This document shows, piece after piece, positions 1-13,196 of a stretch of 64,000 nt of DNA (positions are counted from its first letter, which is position 1; every line of letters starts with the position of its first letter). Source of the stretch: Butyriboletus loyo (taxonomy: Eukaryota; Basidiomycota; Agaricomycetes; Boletales; Boletaceae); contig JBBPSI010000006.1 in NCBI GenBank assembly GCA_038093515.1, positions 124,001-188,000 of the forward strand. The letters are read 5' to 3'. The position numbers and the translations under genes are program-made. The notes below the pieces were generated by a model. The model ran no database searches. It was not told the DNA's origin and was given only the letters and a program-made list of their open reading frames with translations.

Positions 1-1779
1 GCATGGCCAAAGAGCACGGCAAGCGGCGAACCACACGCGAGTTCCTGAATATCCTGGTTGCTCAGGAGCCCGAGATCCGCGTCCTCCTGGACGTCGGTGC
101 TCAAATGCTCGATCTTCAAAACTATGAACTGGCCGAAGCATGGCTAAACATCAAGAAAGATGCATCTGCCGCCGTCTATTTCAACGAAGACAACGAATTG
201 ACAGTGCGCACGAGAAACGGAGGTACACAACTTCTGATATCATCACCATTCGCGCAGCAATTAGACCAATGCGTCGTATACCTTGATGATGCTCATACAC
301 GTGGTACCGACATCAAGTTCCCAAGCGGATTCCGCGCTGCGGTCACACTGGGTCCAAAAGTCACCAAGGATCGTTTGGCTCAAGGTATGTACAGCTTGCG
401 TCTGTTCATTCCATTGATCTAACTGTTCGTCGCTCGTAGGTTGCATGCGGATGCGGAAGCTCGGCCACGGACATTCCATCATGTTTTTCGCACCTCTCGA
501 AGTTGATCGGCGTATTCGCTCTGTATCTGGCAAAGATCCTGGAGAGGTCATCGACACCATGGATATCCTACACTGGGCTATACGTGAGACATGCGACGAT
601 ATTCAGTGGTGGGCATCTCATTGGGCACAACAAGGGATGGATCATACGTCCCGATATGCCGCTTGGACTAGCTTCTGCAGAAACCGGCTGTCCTCGAAAG
701 CGCTTTCACAAAAGTGGCTCCAGCCGGAAGCCAAGGGGTTGGAAGATCTATATTGGCCCCACAACACTTCGAAACCTTCGTTGTCGGGCGCTAGGAACAT
801 TCGCGAACGTTGCACCGAGCTCGGGGTTTTGTCGCTCTGTGATGTGAGAACGGATGAAGAACAAGAACGAGAGGCCATTCACGAGGCTGAGGGTGAACGC
901 GAACGACAAGTGGAACGGTCGCCGAGAGTATCCCCAGCGCGCCATTCACTCCATAAAGATGTCACTACGTTTGCACTGACAGGTATCGTTCCTACAACTA
1001 CAGAAGCTTTCCGTCCGGCGTTCGAGACACTCGATGTGACTTCCGCGGCTACCAGCGAAGCGCACGTCTGGAGTCCATTTGTGCTGGTAACGACGGACTT
1101 TCAGAAGACTGTCGCATCGTCAGGAAAGTTAGACGAGTACTTGCGTCCTGTCCAGTGGGTTGCTTCTGGGAAAAGGGATGGCAATGACGTGCTCGTCGTT
1201 TTGAGTCCTTACGAAGCCAACCACTTGATACCGGATATCAGGTCGAGCGACAAAGTTCGACTGCATGTGTACACACCTCGCGTCACCAAGTTCATGAAAT
1301 CATGTGACGACCTTGCGTTGTACAGCATTCCCACTGTCCCCACCGGATGGCCTCCCCCTCGGCCTCTTATGAATCAGTTGAACGTGTTTGCTGGGCAGCT
1401 ATACCTGAGGGACTACGAGACGTACATCTGGTTGTGTCGTTTCCTTTGCGTGTATGCGAGGGACTTGGAAGGCGAGGATGGCATTGAGGTTGGGGCCGAC
1501 GCGTTCATTCCGCGGAAGAATCGGCCAAGGCATCTACAGACCGCGCACACATTCCGACGTTCGCCTGTCGCCTCGGTGAGGACATTGATGGGCTTTCGCA
1601 GGCAAGGGATGGGCTTCGCACCGACGCACATGGGGAAACTTCTCGATGGACGGCCACTTTCTGAGGAAGATTTCTATGCCAGTTGTGATGAGGTGTGTTT
1701 CATTCTTACCCCTTGAGTCACGGTTGGGCGATTGACGATTCGGAACGTTACCGTTGACCAGACCGTCAAAGACCACTAG
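1..1779 (+). CDS. DUF3638/DUF3645 giant protein, C-terminal part (copy 1, 5' end outside window)
   Basis: This is the last ~557 codons of a very large fungal protein of the DUF3638/DUF3645 group (often auto-labelled ubiquitinyl hydrolase; real function unknown to me). Exons read as <1-384, 440-1692 and 1762-1779, with GT-AG introns that keep frame. The last exon is only six codons (TVKDH and a TAG at 1777-1779). It aligns almost base for base with the 3' end of the complete paralogue at 36813-46473, including both intron positions, so the two copies are recent duplicates in the same orientation. The family's P-loop-like region must lie upstream of the window. Compared with the complete copy it lacks a 27-bp internal duplication. 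Whether the full copy is intact cannot be judged here. Confidence 0.85.
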
Positions 1780-2024
1780 CATGCAATAATAATGAACTGG
1801 CTTGAAGTTTAGGTGAGCATGTTCCTGGTTGTATGGATTCTCGTGCCTCTTGTTGTAAATCGGCGTAGCCCTATTGCTATGAAATCCCCCCCAAAAAAAA
1901 AACAATGTCTGCAATTTCTTGAATAACTACGCAATTTATTTTCGTCTGGAGGAGGTTATGCTTCAAACTCTCAGCTATGAGATCGTGCAATAAAAGATGA
2001 TGTTTTGGCGTGGTCAGCACAAAA

Positions 2025-2840
2025 TCAACACAATGTGATCGCTGGAGTCGGACTGAATGACGTCCTCATGATACTCTCAAGGGCCAGAGAGACGTCGCGA
2101 TCCTGGTCAAGGAGGAGCTGCAGAGGCAGGAGACCTTGCTTGGCGTGTGGTCGTGAATTAGTACAACAGAAGAAACTGGGGTCAACGTGCTTCGACAAAC
2201 GGCGGCGGCGTCGCGTAAAACCCCACGCAAGTGATAGCTTTATCAGGGAGGTTGGACGCAAGTAAACGACGGACCAAGAATTCATTGTCACTACTAGCTT
2301 CCAGCCAATTTGCTTCGACATCCCAGACTCGGAGGAGGCACTCGAGCACTCCTAGAATCACCTATCTAATTCAAGCACGACAGCCTCAGCGCGGAGCTGT
2401 TCAGCAGGCAACGGTCATTCATAACTTCATGTTCGCATGTTCCGATTCAAGGCAGCAAATCCTCAGGCTGTACAGTAGTAGGTGATTAAGCATAGCCTGA
2501 ACTTGCTCTTGCAGAGCGGCATGGCGATCGAGCGTTCTGTCTCTCAAGTGCAGCAACCTTTGTACGCGGTACTTCCTTGATCTGAGTCTTGATGTGAAGA
2601 GGATGGCAAAGCCAGTGTCCGCAGTCGGAGAAGAAACCGACCCTTCGACTTCCTGATCGCAGAGACATACATATTGGTGGACTTGCAAACTAACAGATGG
2701 GCCTCTGGCTGAGGACTTGACTCGTGGGGACCTCCGGAGCGTACTTGGGGACTTCCCTGATAACCATTTTGTCGAGCGCAACCCAGAGCTCGAACGCAGA
2801 GGGAAAGCCAAACAGAGAAAATTACTGCTCCTTTCTCGGT
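2025..2840 (-). pseudogene. Inverted, decayed internal fragment of the DUF3638/DUF3645 gene
   Basis: The reverse complement of this stretch follows the complete paralogue from about 38270 to 39930. Runs such as GAACAGCTCCGCGCTGAGG, GATCTGTTAGTTTGCAAG and GATGTCGAAGCAAATTGGC are shared exactly or nearly so. Between them are frameshifts, in-frame stops and missing pieces; one gap removes roughly 640 bp corresponding to 38830-39470 of the intact gene. It lies head-to-head against the 3' end of copy 1 and cannot encode a protein. It is a relic of a third, inverted copy or of a rearrangement of copy 1. Confidence 0.85.
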
Positions 2841-2923
2841 GGAATTTCATATGTCGCGGATAAGACCCGACTTATCTTCTTGCTTCCACCGTCTCCCCAA
2901 CGACTCCCGCTCTTCCCATTAAC

Positions 2924-5900
2924 ATGACATCCATCCTCGACACCACCACGATTGGCAGACCCCAACGCCCCCGTAGACATGTCAGATCTCTCACAGGTAC
3001 GTCTAGTAGAGACACAGCAGCGAGCTTATCGAACTTGGCTTTATTTCAGGTTACCTTCCAGAGAAAGATGATTCCGGAAAAGAAAAATGGCCCAGAGGCG
3101 AGGAGGAAGTGTGGAGGGATGGCTATCGGCAGCTCGATACGAGTGAGTGATCGGAGAAATCCCATTCGCGTTTGGTGGCCGCTGGTCTCATGTCATGAAG
3201 ATATCCGATCTCTTACGAGGTCTTTTGTGAACCACGTTCAAACTTCGTTGGCACGCCAAGTTTACAGTCTCGATGACTTGGGTGCTTATCAGGCAACTGC
3301 GCTTTCCGTCCGTGACAACCTACTCGTAGGTGTCTGCCATGATAAGTGTAGTCTCGGTTTTCAAACGATATTCGTCCCAGATCAATTGGAATGTCACACA
3401 ATTGCATTTGAATCGCACAGGGGGGAAACGTACTTATTATCTCTCCCTCGAATTCCTGATGGGTCGGGCCCTCGACAATGCACTCCTCAATCTTGGACTT
3501 AAAGACAAGTTCGAAGAAGGTGTCAACAAACTTGGGTTCAACCTCGAAGATCTCCTGGACCAAGAACGAGATGCCGGCTTGGGAAACGGTGGCCTAGGGC
3601 GCCTTGCAGCATGTTATCTCGATTCATCAGCATCGCAAGAACTTCCAGTTTGGGGGTATGGGCTTCGGTACAAGTATGGCATCTTCCAGCAGCTTATCTC
3701 CCCCGATGGACAACAACTTGAGGCACCTGATCCTTGGCTCGAGAACTCGAATCCCTGGGAGCTGCCCCGCATCGATGTGACATATGAGATTCGCTTTTAC
3801 GGAGTGGCAGACAGGTACCATGATGGGAGTAGGCGTGCCGTATGGCATGGTGGCCAGGAAGTGTTGGCAGTTGCGTACGACGTCATGATTCCAGGCTATG
3901 AAACCAGGAATACCAACAATCTTCGTCTTTGGGAGAGCAAACCCAAGAGAGGTTTTGACTTGAACAGTTTTAATGGTGAGAACCCCAACAAAAATATAGC
4001 ACATCGCCTGACACGTTCCGCTTAGCTGGAGATTACGAGGGTGCGGTCGAGTCCTCGAACAGTGCTGCTGCTATCACCTCTGTGCTTTATCCCAATGATC
4101 ACACAACCTGTGAGCGGTCTATTCTACCTACCGGTCGATCGCTTACTCACATCGTTGACCGACAGTCGGAAAGGAGTTGCGTCTTAAACAGCAGTACTTC
4201 TGGACCGCAGCGAGTCTTGCAGACATCTTAAGGCGGTTCAAGAACCTTGATAAACCGATCACGGAGCTATCCGATTGTGAGTTACTGGGAAATATGTTTC
4301 AGGACTGACTCAGAAATCATCAGATGTTGCTATACAGCTTAATGACGTCAGTGCACTATGAGGACTTGTGGTGAAACTTTGTTTGAAATCATTCCACAGA
4401 CCCACCCCACACTGGCCATCCCTGAACTGATGCGTATCTTGCTTGATGAGGAAGACTTGCCCTGGGAAACTGCGTGGAAGATCGTCACGGAGACCTTCTT
4501 CTTCACTAATCATACCGTGCTCCCTGTTGGTCACATATTTTCCCATCCTCGTCGCTTTGACAAGGATCTGTTCCAGGAAGCATTGGAGAAATGGCCGGTT
4601 CCTCTGATGGAGCATCTTCTGCCCCGGTATGTCGTCGGTCCCCCGTCTGATATTGTCATTTAACCATCCTTTAGACACATGCAGATCATCTTTGATATCG
4701 TCAGTCCGTGTCTTTCGAGAGCAGATTGTCACTAACTCCAGTCTCATACTCACAGAACTTGTGAGTTGATCTCCGTGACCCCTTTGAGTTAAATAACAAC
4801 ACAATATGGTCGGTTTTGAAGGTTATTCTTGCAGTGTAAGTGTGTGTTGGCCTCATCAGCTTCAGGCTAATGGTCCCAATAGCCGTCGAACGCATGTTTC
4901 CTGGCGACCGTGACCGATTGGAAAGAATGTCTTTGATCGAAGGCGAGTGTTGTCACTCTCTCCTTGCGTGAAGTTCTTAACCGCGGTTGCTTAGAGGGTT
5001 TTCCGAAAAATATTCGCATGGCGCATCTAGCATGCATCGGTTTGTGGTCTTTTAGACAGTAGTGAGATGCTGACACATCTTTACTGAAACAGGAAGTCGT
5101 AAAGTTAACGGCGTCGCTGAGGTATGCCTTGTGATTTAGCTTCAGTCCATGTGGTAGGTATGACAGGACTCCTTAGTTGCACAGTGAATTGGTGAGGACT
5201 ACGATCCTGAAAGACTTTGTGGATTACTTTGGCATCAGCAAGTATGTTCTTTTACCCTACTTGCAACTTGTCATCTAATGTAGTGCAAGGTTCGGAAATG
5301 TCACCAACGGCGGTAGGTATCTTGACGGATCCCGGAGACATCTCGATGATAACCCTTCCCCAAAGTCACTCCGCGGCGCTGGCTTGATCAAGTGTGTCTC
5401 GTCGTCACCGGAGCGATGACAACGCTGACATCTTCCCCTAGTGTAACCCAAGGCTGAGTGAACTCATCACCGAAGCTCTCGAGATTCCAAAGAGCGCGTG
5501 GCTGAAGGATTTATCGAAACTCGAAGGATTGTTGGATTACGTAGAAGATGAGAAATTCCAGGAAGCATGGGCTTCCGTGAAGCAGGCTAACAAGGAAAGA
5601 TTAGCCCATCATGTTCAAACAACTCTCGGGCTAAGAGTCAATACGAAAGCGTTATTCGACGTCCAGATAAAGGTAGGACCAGCACGTGTCGTTCTCAGTT
5701 TTTATCAACCTGGTTAATTCGGTGCTGTGGTACAGAGGTTGCATGAGTACAAGGTATATCAACACGGAAGGAAATATCTGGCATACGAAGCTAATGCCCA
5801 ATGTAGCGTCAAACGCTCAACATTCTTGGTGTCGTTCATGTGCGTTGGCAAGCACACAATTATTGAGTTTGTTTGGTCTGACATTTTTCCAGCGTTACTT

Positions 5901-7021
5901 GACATTGAAGGCGATGAAACCAGAAGAAAGGAAGAAAGTCACCCCGCGGAACGTCTTCTTTGCTGGAAAAGCTGCCCCGGGCTGTAAGTCCTCCGCCCAT
6001 CCAACTTGACCACGTACTGACACGACAACCACAAGATTATATCGCCAAACTGGTATACACTCTCCTTCTGATCCTTGTATCCCATTCGCTGAACTACACC
6101 TCCCAGACCATTCGCCTCATCGTGAATGTCGCCCGTGTCATCAACGTTGACCCGGACACACAAGACTACCTTTGCGTCTTCTTCCTTCCCGACTACTCCG
6201 TGACCTTGGCCGAAGTACTGATACCTGCCTCGGACGTCAGTCAACACATCTCGACCGCGGGTACGGAGGCGTCTGGTACGTCCAACATGAAGTTTTGCTT
6301 GAACGGTGGTCTTCTCCTCGGCACGGTCGACGGCGCGAACATTGAGATCGCTGAGGAGGTCGGTTCCAGCAACGTCTGTGCGTGTTTTTCCTCCCCTTCC
6401 TCCCTCAGACCGCTTGAGACGAACGATGACGACCGATTTCGACTCCAACAGTCTTTTTTGGAAACTTGACGCCCGACGTGGAGGACTTGCGTTATCAACA
6501 CATGTACCACCCCGTGCCGGTGGAAGAAAAGTCGCCCGCGCTCGCACACGTTTTGGACGTGATCTCTGGAGGCCTGTTTGGTGACGAGGGCGTTTACGAA
6601 CCGTACGTCCTTTACGTTTTTTTTGCAGACCTTGCACGAAAGAATGCGCGCCCTCGACGTCCCCCCCTTTTTTTTTTTGGTTTTGCAGATTGTTGAATAC
6701 CATTCGGCAAGGAGATTATTACTTGATTACCGACGATTTCGATTCTTGTACGTTTTGAACTACGTCTTTTGCCATGTGCTGATGTCGGTCGCATTTGATA
6801 GATATCGAGGCGCTGCGCATGGTAGACGACGCTTACAACGATCGTATTGAATGGATCAAGAAGAGCATCAGAACGACTGCCAAGGTACGTCAAACTCAAC
6901 CGATTGTATTGACGCTCAGGGGTATTCAACGATACAATAGATGGGCAAATTCAGCTCCGATCGTGCCATCCAGGACTACGCGCAAGAGTACTGGAACATT
7001 GAAAGCACCAAAGTGGAGTAG
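2924..7021 (+). CDS. GPH1: Glycogen phosphorylase
   Basis: Catalyses phosphorolysis of alpha-1,4-glucan ends of glycogen to glucose-1-phosphate in the cytosol, with pyridoxal phosphate as cofactor. The start is [20 protein letters not shown] at 2924 and the stop is TAG at 7019-7021. About twenty exons can be followed through in-frame GT-AG introns. Family landmarks in order: the [10 protein letters not shown] region near 3230, the [19 protein letters not shown] block (3430-3480), [20 protein letters not shown] (3565-3625), the IKRLHEY motif around 5735, and the PLP attachment segment [10 protein letters not shown] with its lysine codon at 6290-6292. All key residues seen are present. Some exons are very short (for example 4300-4350 and 4670-4700). 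A C-run/T-run (6661-6680) forms the polypyrimidine tract of one intron. Identity is secure; exact small exons in 4670-5450 are less so. Confidence 0.95.
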
Positions 7022-7451
7022 AAAAAATAGAGATGAATGAGAAGTATGGGAATATCATAGTGAGCGCTTCAATCAAACTCCGGTATACGTACAAGAAACC
7101 CAGGGTGTAAGGTAAAAGTCTTAAGGATGGCTTTGTGTTAGAATTGTCGAAAGTAGGAAAAAGAGTGTGAGTGTGAATGGGGATGAGAGAAGGAACGAGG
7201 CTAGGAGAAATGCAACATAAAATGGTGAAATGGATCAGAAATGAAGACGGAGGAGATAGTCCGTCTGCTGGTTAAAAAAAAACAAAGACTGACAGGTCGT
7301 CGTGGACTGTTCCATGCGGTCTCCTCAGAAACCCCGGCTGGCTCGTGCGTAGAAACGTCGAGGTCGGCTGATATGGATGCATGAGTGAGGGTCGCCATGA
7401 GGTTCGTCAACACTTACCTGTCACGGGCTGCTCGGCAAGGTCAGCGACCTC
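7022..7451. other. Convergent 3' intergenic space
   Basis: This lies between the tail-to-tail ends of the glycogen phosphorylase and Msb1/Mug8 genes. I see no gene and no repeat beyond a short A-run near 7275. It may hold the two 3' UTRs, or further 3' exons of the minus-strand gene if its last intron is spliced differently from my model. Confidence 0.5.
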
Positions 7452-10400
7452 CTATGCACCACTCACTCCGCGTGTCTCGTCGTCAACCTCGACTGCTGGC
7501 GTTGCTGTTGAAACCTCATCAAATACGGCTCGTGTCGTGTATGTCAGCCAAGCTCACCTTGCTGACTTGCCACGACTTCCTCCGTTACTTCAACGGCAAC
7601 CAGGGAAGGGTCCTCTGCTTCCACGGGGCCGTGCGCTTCTTCGACAACGGGTACCGGTTCACCGACCTCAACAGGCTCTGCTTCAGCAGTACGTGTTCCG
7701 GGTTCGTCAGCATCCACGACATCCTGGATTTCCTCAATCGGTACATCGATCTCATGCGCATGAGGGGCTGGCTCGGCATCTTCAGCGACTTCATGGGTTC
7801 CATCGACGTCGACAGAACTGATCTCCTCAGGTACAGGAATCGCGATTTCATAGACGGACTGAGGTGCAGACTCGCTTGACGGTTCCTCAATTTCTATGGA
7901 AACTTGCACATCGTGGGCGACGGGCTCTTCAATAATGACAGTGGGAGTAACGGCAACTGGCTTGCTTGCAGATGGAGCTGCGTCCTTGACCAGGACCTGC
8001 GCTTCTTCAATGACGGGCTCGAGGTCAGCAGCGGTGACCGGAGCAAGCTGAGCGGGCTCGCTCGCGTCCTTGATCGGCGCACTTTCTGGAGTAGGGGGGG
8101 CATCAGATGTTGGTTGGGCTTCCATGATAGTCTCATCTGCCGTAGCTAACGCGGCGGTAGCGGCTTCTGCGATAGATTGGGACAATAACGTCTCTGCGGG
8201 CTCTGTATCAACAAATTGAGTTGGCAGCTCTGCTTCAATGGAAAGCTCCAGAGGGTTAGAGCTGGTCGCTCGGGCATTGGCTTCCGCGATGGCTTTGACC
8301 AAAGGTTCTGGTGCCTTGTCTTCCACCGCCTCAGATTCGAGGGCAACAGCTGGAGCAGCTTCGATAGGCCCGGATACGTCAGCATGGACCTCTAATGGGC
8401 CGGGAGTTTCATCGACCAATGCAGCATTTTCTGGAACAGGCGTAGACACTCCGGTGTCTTGAGTCTCGACGACACGAGCCTCAGAAATGAAACCTTCGAG
8501 TGCAACCTGAGCCTCCACCTCAGCGAGAGGAATGTCTTGCGCGGCGGAGACGAAAGCCTCGACCTCGGGAACTGGGGAAGCTACGACCAATGGTGCCTCC
8601 GCAGCAGCCTGAGCAAGAGTGTCTTGCACGAGAGGTTGTACTTCTTCGATTGCGAGTTCGGGCACCTGGTCCGCGGCGTGCTCGGTTTCGACACCCGCGA
8701 TCTCGGCGCCCGTGTCTGAGCCAGGAGTCTCCTCGACCAACGCAACGAATTCCTCCGGAGCGGGAGTAGGTATTTCCACAAGTTCGGCAACTTCCACGCC
8801 TTCTTCAGCCGCATCAACCGCGCAAGCAATTGAATCTGGTTCCAGCTGAGCTCCCATCTCAATGGCGGTAACCTTGCCTTGGACATCGGGTATAGATACC
8901 GCGGGAAGATCATCCATCACTGATTCGACGGTAGATGCCGCTACGAATTCAGTGGGAGCCGTCCGCGATGAATGTTCAGCCACGTGTGGTTCTTCGGCAA
9001 TGTGCTCAGGGGCTTCGTCATTGACAATAGATGTTGCCAATACCACCGCGACAGTTTCGAGGGCCGAAGGCATAGCAACAGCGTCCGCGACTTCCCGAGA
9101 ACCATCAGCAACGTCGACCTGTGCCACATTGGATGGCTCGCCAAGTCGGTCCTCAACTTCATGGACGGTAACACCTTGCTGAACTTGTTCTGCATGAATC
9201 CGCGCTTCTTTGATGACAGGATTTTCTGTGGTGGGCGCGGGCCCTGAAGCAAGGGCCATAGGGTCGCCTGTACGCTGTGTAGACCGTGAATCAAACGTGT
9301 CTGCTGCCAGCGGAATGACCTTCGCAACTGGGTCGGCTGTATTAATCTTTGGGTTAATGCCATCAAGAGATTGCGGCGAACCTTGTTCGACAGAAACAGC
9401 CTCCTCTGATGTTCTGAGAGACGAGCGTGGCAGACCATTGTAGCTGTCCCCAGATTGTGGGGTAGGCTCGATTGAGGGTGCCTCCGTCGATGCCGGAACA
9501 CGGTCAAATTCCTCCATGGAGAAGTCAATAATTAAACTTGCAATTCCAATACGACAGGTTCTTACCTTGGGCATGGGTCCTGGTTCTGCGGTTGGAGCGC
9601 CAACAACAGACACGGTGGAAGTGTCGTCTGCTTTCGGCTGATCAGCAACGTTGGCTGTCGCGCCACCGGTGACGGGAGCTCCCACAACTGCATCCCTATC
9701 GAAATGATGATCCACTTTGGTGGGAGGAGCAGACGGAAATGTAGGCTCTTCCTCAACGAGAACCTCGCCGAGTTCTCCCACAATTGGAGTCTTACAACCT
9801 GATTTCTTAAGGTCCAAATCAGTAGCTGATTTGCTGAAGACGCTGAAACGTTTCCGAGCAGATGAGAACATCGAGTTGATACGAATTCCCGAAATATCAG
9901 ATCTGAAAGACGGACGAGGGGAACGACCTCTGTGTCGTCCATCTGGAGATGGAACGCGGGAAGGTTGTTGGTGGCTGTACGCTTGTTCAATAACAAGCCA
10001 GCGGATAGGGGATTGGGCACCCGGTATTTGCTTCAGACCACAAACAAGGAATGTGGGCCAGTTAACAGAAATAGGGTCGACGATAGCGTCACTCCAGAAG
10101 TCAATGAAGGCTTCGTCGATTTGTATCACGTGGACTGAGGAAAGTTTGGTCTCGACGATGGATGACTCGGATTTGGAATGGGATGACGGCAGGGTCTCCG
10201 GAGGCTCGTGGTCTTCAGAACGTCGTCTGCGAGTATGCGATTTGCCACGCTGGCGACTTGTCTTGCGGGAAAATCGGGGTTGCGTTACCTCAATGTCATC
10301 GTCCTGGTCCAAAAGAGCGACTAGAGGTTGCGTGGTTGGGGTATCACCAAACCCAGCCAAAGAAAACTGCGTCCAATCTGTAATCACAATCGAAGACGGC

Positions 10401-12056
10401 GAAGTAGGCGATACAGGTGTAGATCCGTTATTTGCATTCGATCTTGGCGTGGTGTTCTCGAGGACCTTGGTGAGGGAGGAGGAACGTTTGCGAGACACAA
10501 CTTTGGTGATCGGTGAGGTAAAGAGTGTGGGCGATGTTGGAGCATTGTTATCAGCAGGAATCAAAGACAACAATTGAATAGTTTCGTCGACAAAGATGCG
10601 AGTAAACTGAGGTCCTTCGGGATCGGATGAAGTTGCCTCTTCAGAAGCTGCGTTCTTCACGGTATGCCATAACGCTATATGCTCTCCCCCGGAAGGATTC
10701 TCGATAGGAAGTTGGAAAGCGTCGAGAAGGAGCTGGATCGGGTGCTGCTTTGGCTGTACCGCACCCTGCGTCAGGAGAGTCTCAACGCGGACGAAAAGGG
10801 CATCATATTGACGGGTAGAAAAACGAGGCCGCGACAGAAGCTCGTCTTCCGTAACAAGAGAACCTTTGTTGTATGGATAATACTTGACCAGTTCCTGAAG
10901 GCGTGTAGGTAATCGCTGCACAAGAGATTCCTCCCTGTAATATTATCAGTCAATATAAGGGCAATACATCATCCACGCTCACCTCAAGCGAACAAGGAAT
11001 AGGTGTTCCAGAATGCGGCCTGCACGCTCCCATCGAGCATAAAACCGATTCCAATCATCGGACTGTTCAGCTCGAGTAGCTACGAGAAGCCAAAAACCCC
11101 AAAACTTTGTGAGTCTGCTACCAGAAATACTGTTTAACTCTGCATGGGACGCAAGAGACGACACCAGGCTAAGCGTCACGGTCAATAGTTCAATGTGGGA
11201 TGCAGGCAACTGAGGCAACAATAGTTCGGAAAACCCTTTGGGAGGATATGATGCATTACGCTCCGCATGGAAGAACGCATCGTACCATGCCCATTCGGCG
11301 CTGTCTTTACCGAAATGACCATTCTCAAGTGAGAGATGACGGAGCCCCCAACGGAGAACGGCAGCGACGTCGTGGGGTGAACGCGTATAATGAAGCTCAT
11401 TTTCGAAAGCTGACGTGGGGGAAGGGGGTGTTGGAGAGGACGTGGTTATCCTGTTCTGCGGGGCTAAAGAGCGGATGAAGAGGGAAATGAGCTTGCGCTG
11501 GACATCAGGAGATGCAGAGAACCAATGCGGATGCATGATTCCGAGAGTCTCCAAGCCTGATTTGCGAAGATGAGCGAAGAAGTTGCACGGAACAACACAA
11601 AAGCATACCGCGCTCGGTAATGGCATGTGCGCACGCCCGGATGAGAATGAGAGCCTCCAGAGGATCAAGACGTTTCGCGGCAATGACAGTATCGTCAAAG
11701 ATGATTTGCGAGTCGGGATCTGCTTCAAAGACGATACCAAGGGCACGCGAATCCGAGTTTTCCTTGGGAGGAGGGAGCCGCAGGGTCAGAAGGGGGGTGA
11801 CGTCTGGATGCTTGTGGCCAGATTTCTGAGAAACCCCACGGAATTTAGGCCTGAAAATGGAGAATAGTACATCGCGGTCTGAGTCCTTGGACGGCTGAGC
11901 TTCAGCGAGGGCGGCAGTGGATGGAGAAATGATGGGTAGGATTGCTTCGTACTTGCCATCAAGCAAGGTACTATCAGAAGCCTCGCGCGTCGGACGTGCG
12001 GTCTCCTTATCCTCGTTCTTCTTATAACCGAAGACCTTGTTCAGAAATGAAGGCAT
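7452..12056 (-). CDS. Msb1/Mug8-domain protein (former DUF1708) with long acidic tail
   Basis: Members of this fungal family include budding-yeast Msb1 (polarity, Rho/Cdc42 morphogenesis) and fission-yeast Mug8; the role here is inferred from family only. Exons on the minus strand: 12056-11609 (begins MPSFLNKVFGYKKNEDKE), 11556-10983, then one very long exon from 10934. Conserved blocks are LDPLEALILIRACAHAI at the end of exon 1 and GLETLGIMHPHWFSASPDVQ opening exon 2. The first ~550 residues are the conserved part. The remaining ~900 residues are extremely rich in Glu, Ala, Pro and Val and look disordered. An in-frame 69-nt segment near 9510-9570 could be a further intron. The 3' end is uncertain: reading through gives a TGA at 7544, while splicing a short intron after ...VVASQQ adds about 28 acidic residues and ends with TAG at 7452-7454. 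Confidence 0.8.
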
Positions 12057-12574
12057 GGCGTGACAATCACGTCCCCAAGGACGCGTGGATCAACGGTGAC
12101 AGACCGGATCTGGAATAGAATGGCCTGGATTGAGATTAGTGACCTGCATGCAAATAGCCACGTTGAAAGCGTACAGCAGACGTCGAGGAGGCTGGGCGTG
12201 TGCTGTGGACAACGACGAGAAGATTGAACGCAAGGAGGAAAGAAACGTGTTTGGGGGGAAGCGAGACAGGTAAACTACCGTGGGAATTCCTTGAATCGAG
12301 GCCCCTTTGCGCCTTTTTTTCTGCCAGTAGACTATGTTTTGAGGGGTTCAAGTTCCCGAGCTTTGATGCGCCAGTGTCAGCGTGTTCACATGCATTACTT
12401 GGAGTCAACCGTGCTCATGGCCTCGAATGTGATCAGGCACACAGTGGGGGCTGTTCTAATTGAACCTGACTAGTGGATGCACACGCGGTGCCGGCGAGCG
12501 TCTAACTTCTATGCGATACCCCCGCGTCGCTCTCCTTCCTGATACTACAATCGTGAGGGCCAACCCAGACGCCA
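12057..12574. promoter_or_regulatory. Divergent intergenic region
   Basis: This ~520-bp interval separates the starts of the minus-strand Msb1/Mug8 gene and the plus-strand small membrane protein gene, so it should hold both promoters. I see no clear TATA box or repeat. A T-run occurs near 12315. Confidence 0.5.
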
Positions 12575-13196
12575 ATGTCGTCCTACGACCAAAACTTGCT
12601 TGACGCGGTACCGAGGGCGACTCGTGCACAGTTGCAGGTGAGAGAACACAGCCTCGCGTCTTCTTTTACTCATCTGCAATCCAACCTCGGACTGACGCTC
12701 ACAACTCTCCAATATCATGTAGGAAGGGTACAATGTCGACCTCCTCGAACATCCACCTCGACGCACACCTTCCGTGCGCAGCCCACCTCCACAAATACCC
12801 CAGCCGCCGTCAGTTCCCGCGCCTTTGACGCCGGGCATTGCAGAGGCTGGTTCTGGCGAAAAGTTCAATTCTCTTACACGTGCACCCGCCCAACCAAGGT
12901 CCCGCACATCATTTTGGCGCAGCCGTAACGGCGTTATCACCGTTTTCGTCATCGTCATCGTCGTCATCGGCGCCGTGGTGGGTGGCGCAGTGGGCGGAAC
13001 AGTTAAGAAGGGTAGCAGTAACAATGTGGACACGACCGGAGCCACCACCGGTAGCTCTTCAGGTTCCAGTCCAGCTATCACTGTCACCCCGCAATCCGAC
13101 ACCTCAACTTTACCATCGAGCGCTGTGACTCAGGCTGTCGGTGGAGGCAGGCCCACTACGGGCCCGTCTGCTACAGTGACCGCGAGTGCGATATAG
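12575..13196 (+). CDS. Small single-pass membrane protein, unknown function
   Basis: Exon 1 is 12575-12637 (MSSYDQNLLDAVPRATRAQL...). A GT-AG intron covers 12638-12722, and exon 2 runs from 12723 to the TAG at 13194-13196. The ~178-residue product has a proline-rich N-terminal half, one strongly hydrophobic segment (VITVFVIVIVVIGAVVGGAV, around residues 95-115) and a Ser/Thr/Gly-rich C-terminal tail that would be a good target for O-glycosylation. No signal peptide precedes the membrane segment. This layout (short cytosolic part, one helix, Ser/Thr-rich tail) is common among fungal proteins of unknown role. I do not recognise a family. Confidence 0.7.

Noticed and set aside
5939..6703. 254-codon minus-strand frame inside the glycogen phosphorylase gene
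   Set aside because: It is Arg-rich and antisense to conserved phosphorylase exons, including the PLP site.
9717..10577. 286-codon plus-strand frame opposite the Msb1/Mug8 gene
   Set aside because: Codon bias of the GC-rich opposite strand explains it; no family features, and the minus strand clearly encodes the conserved protein.
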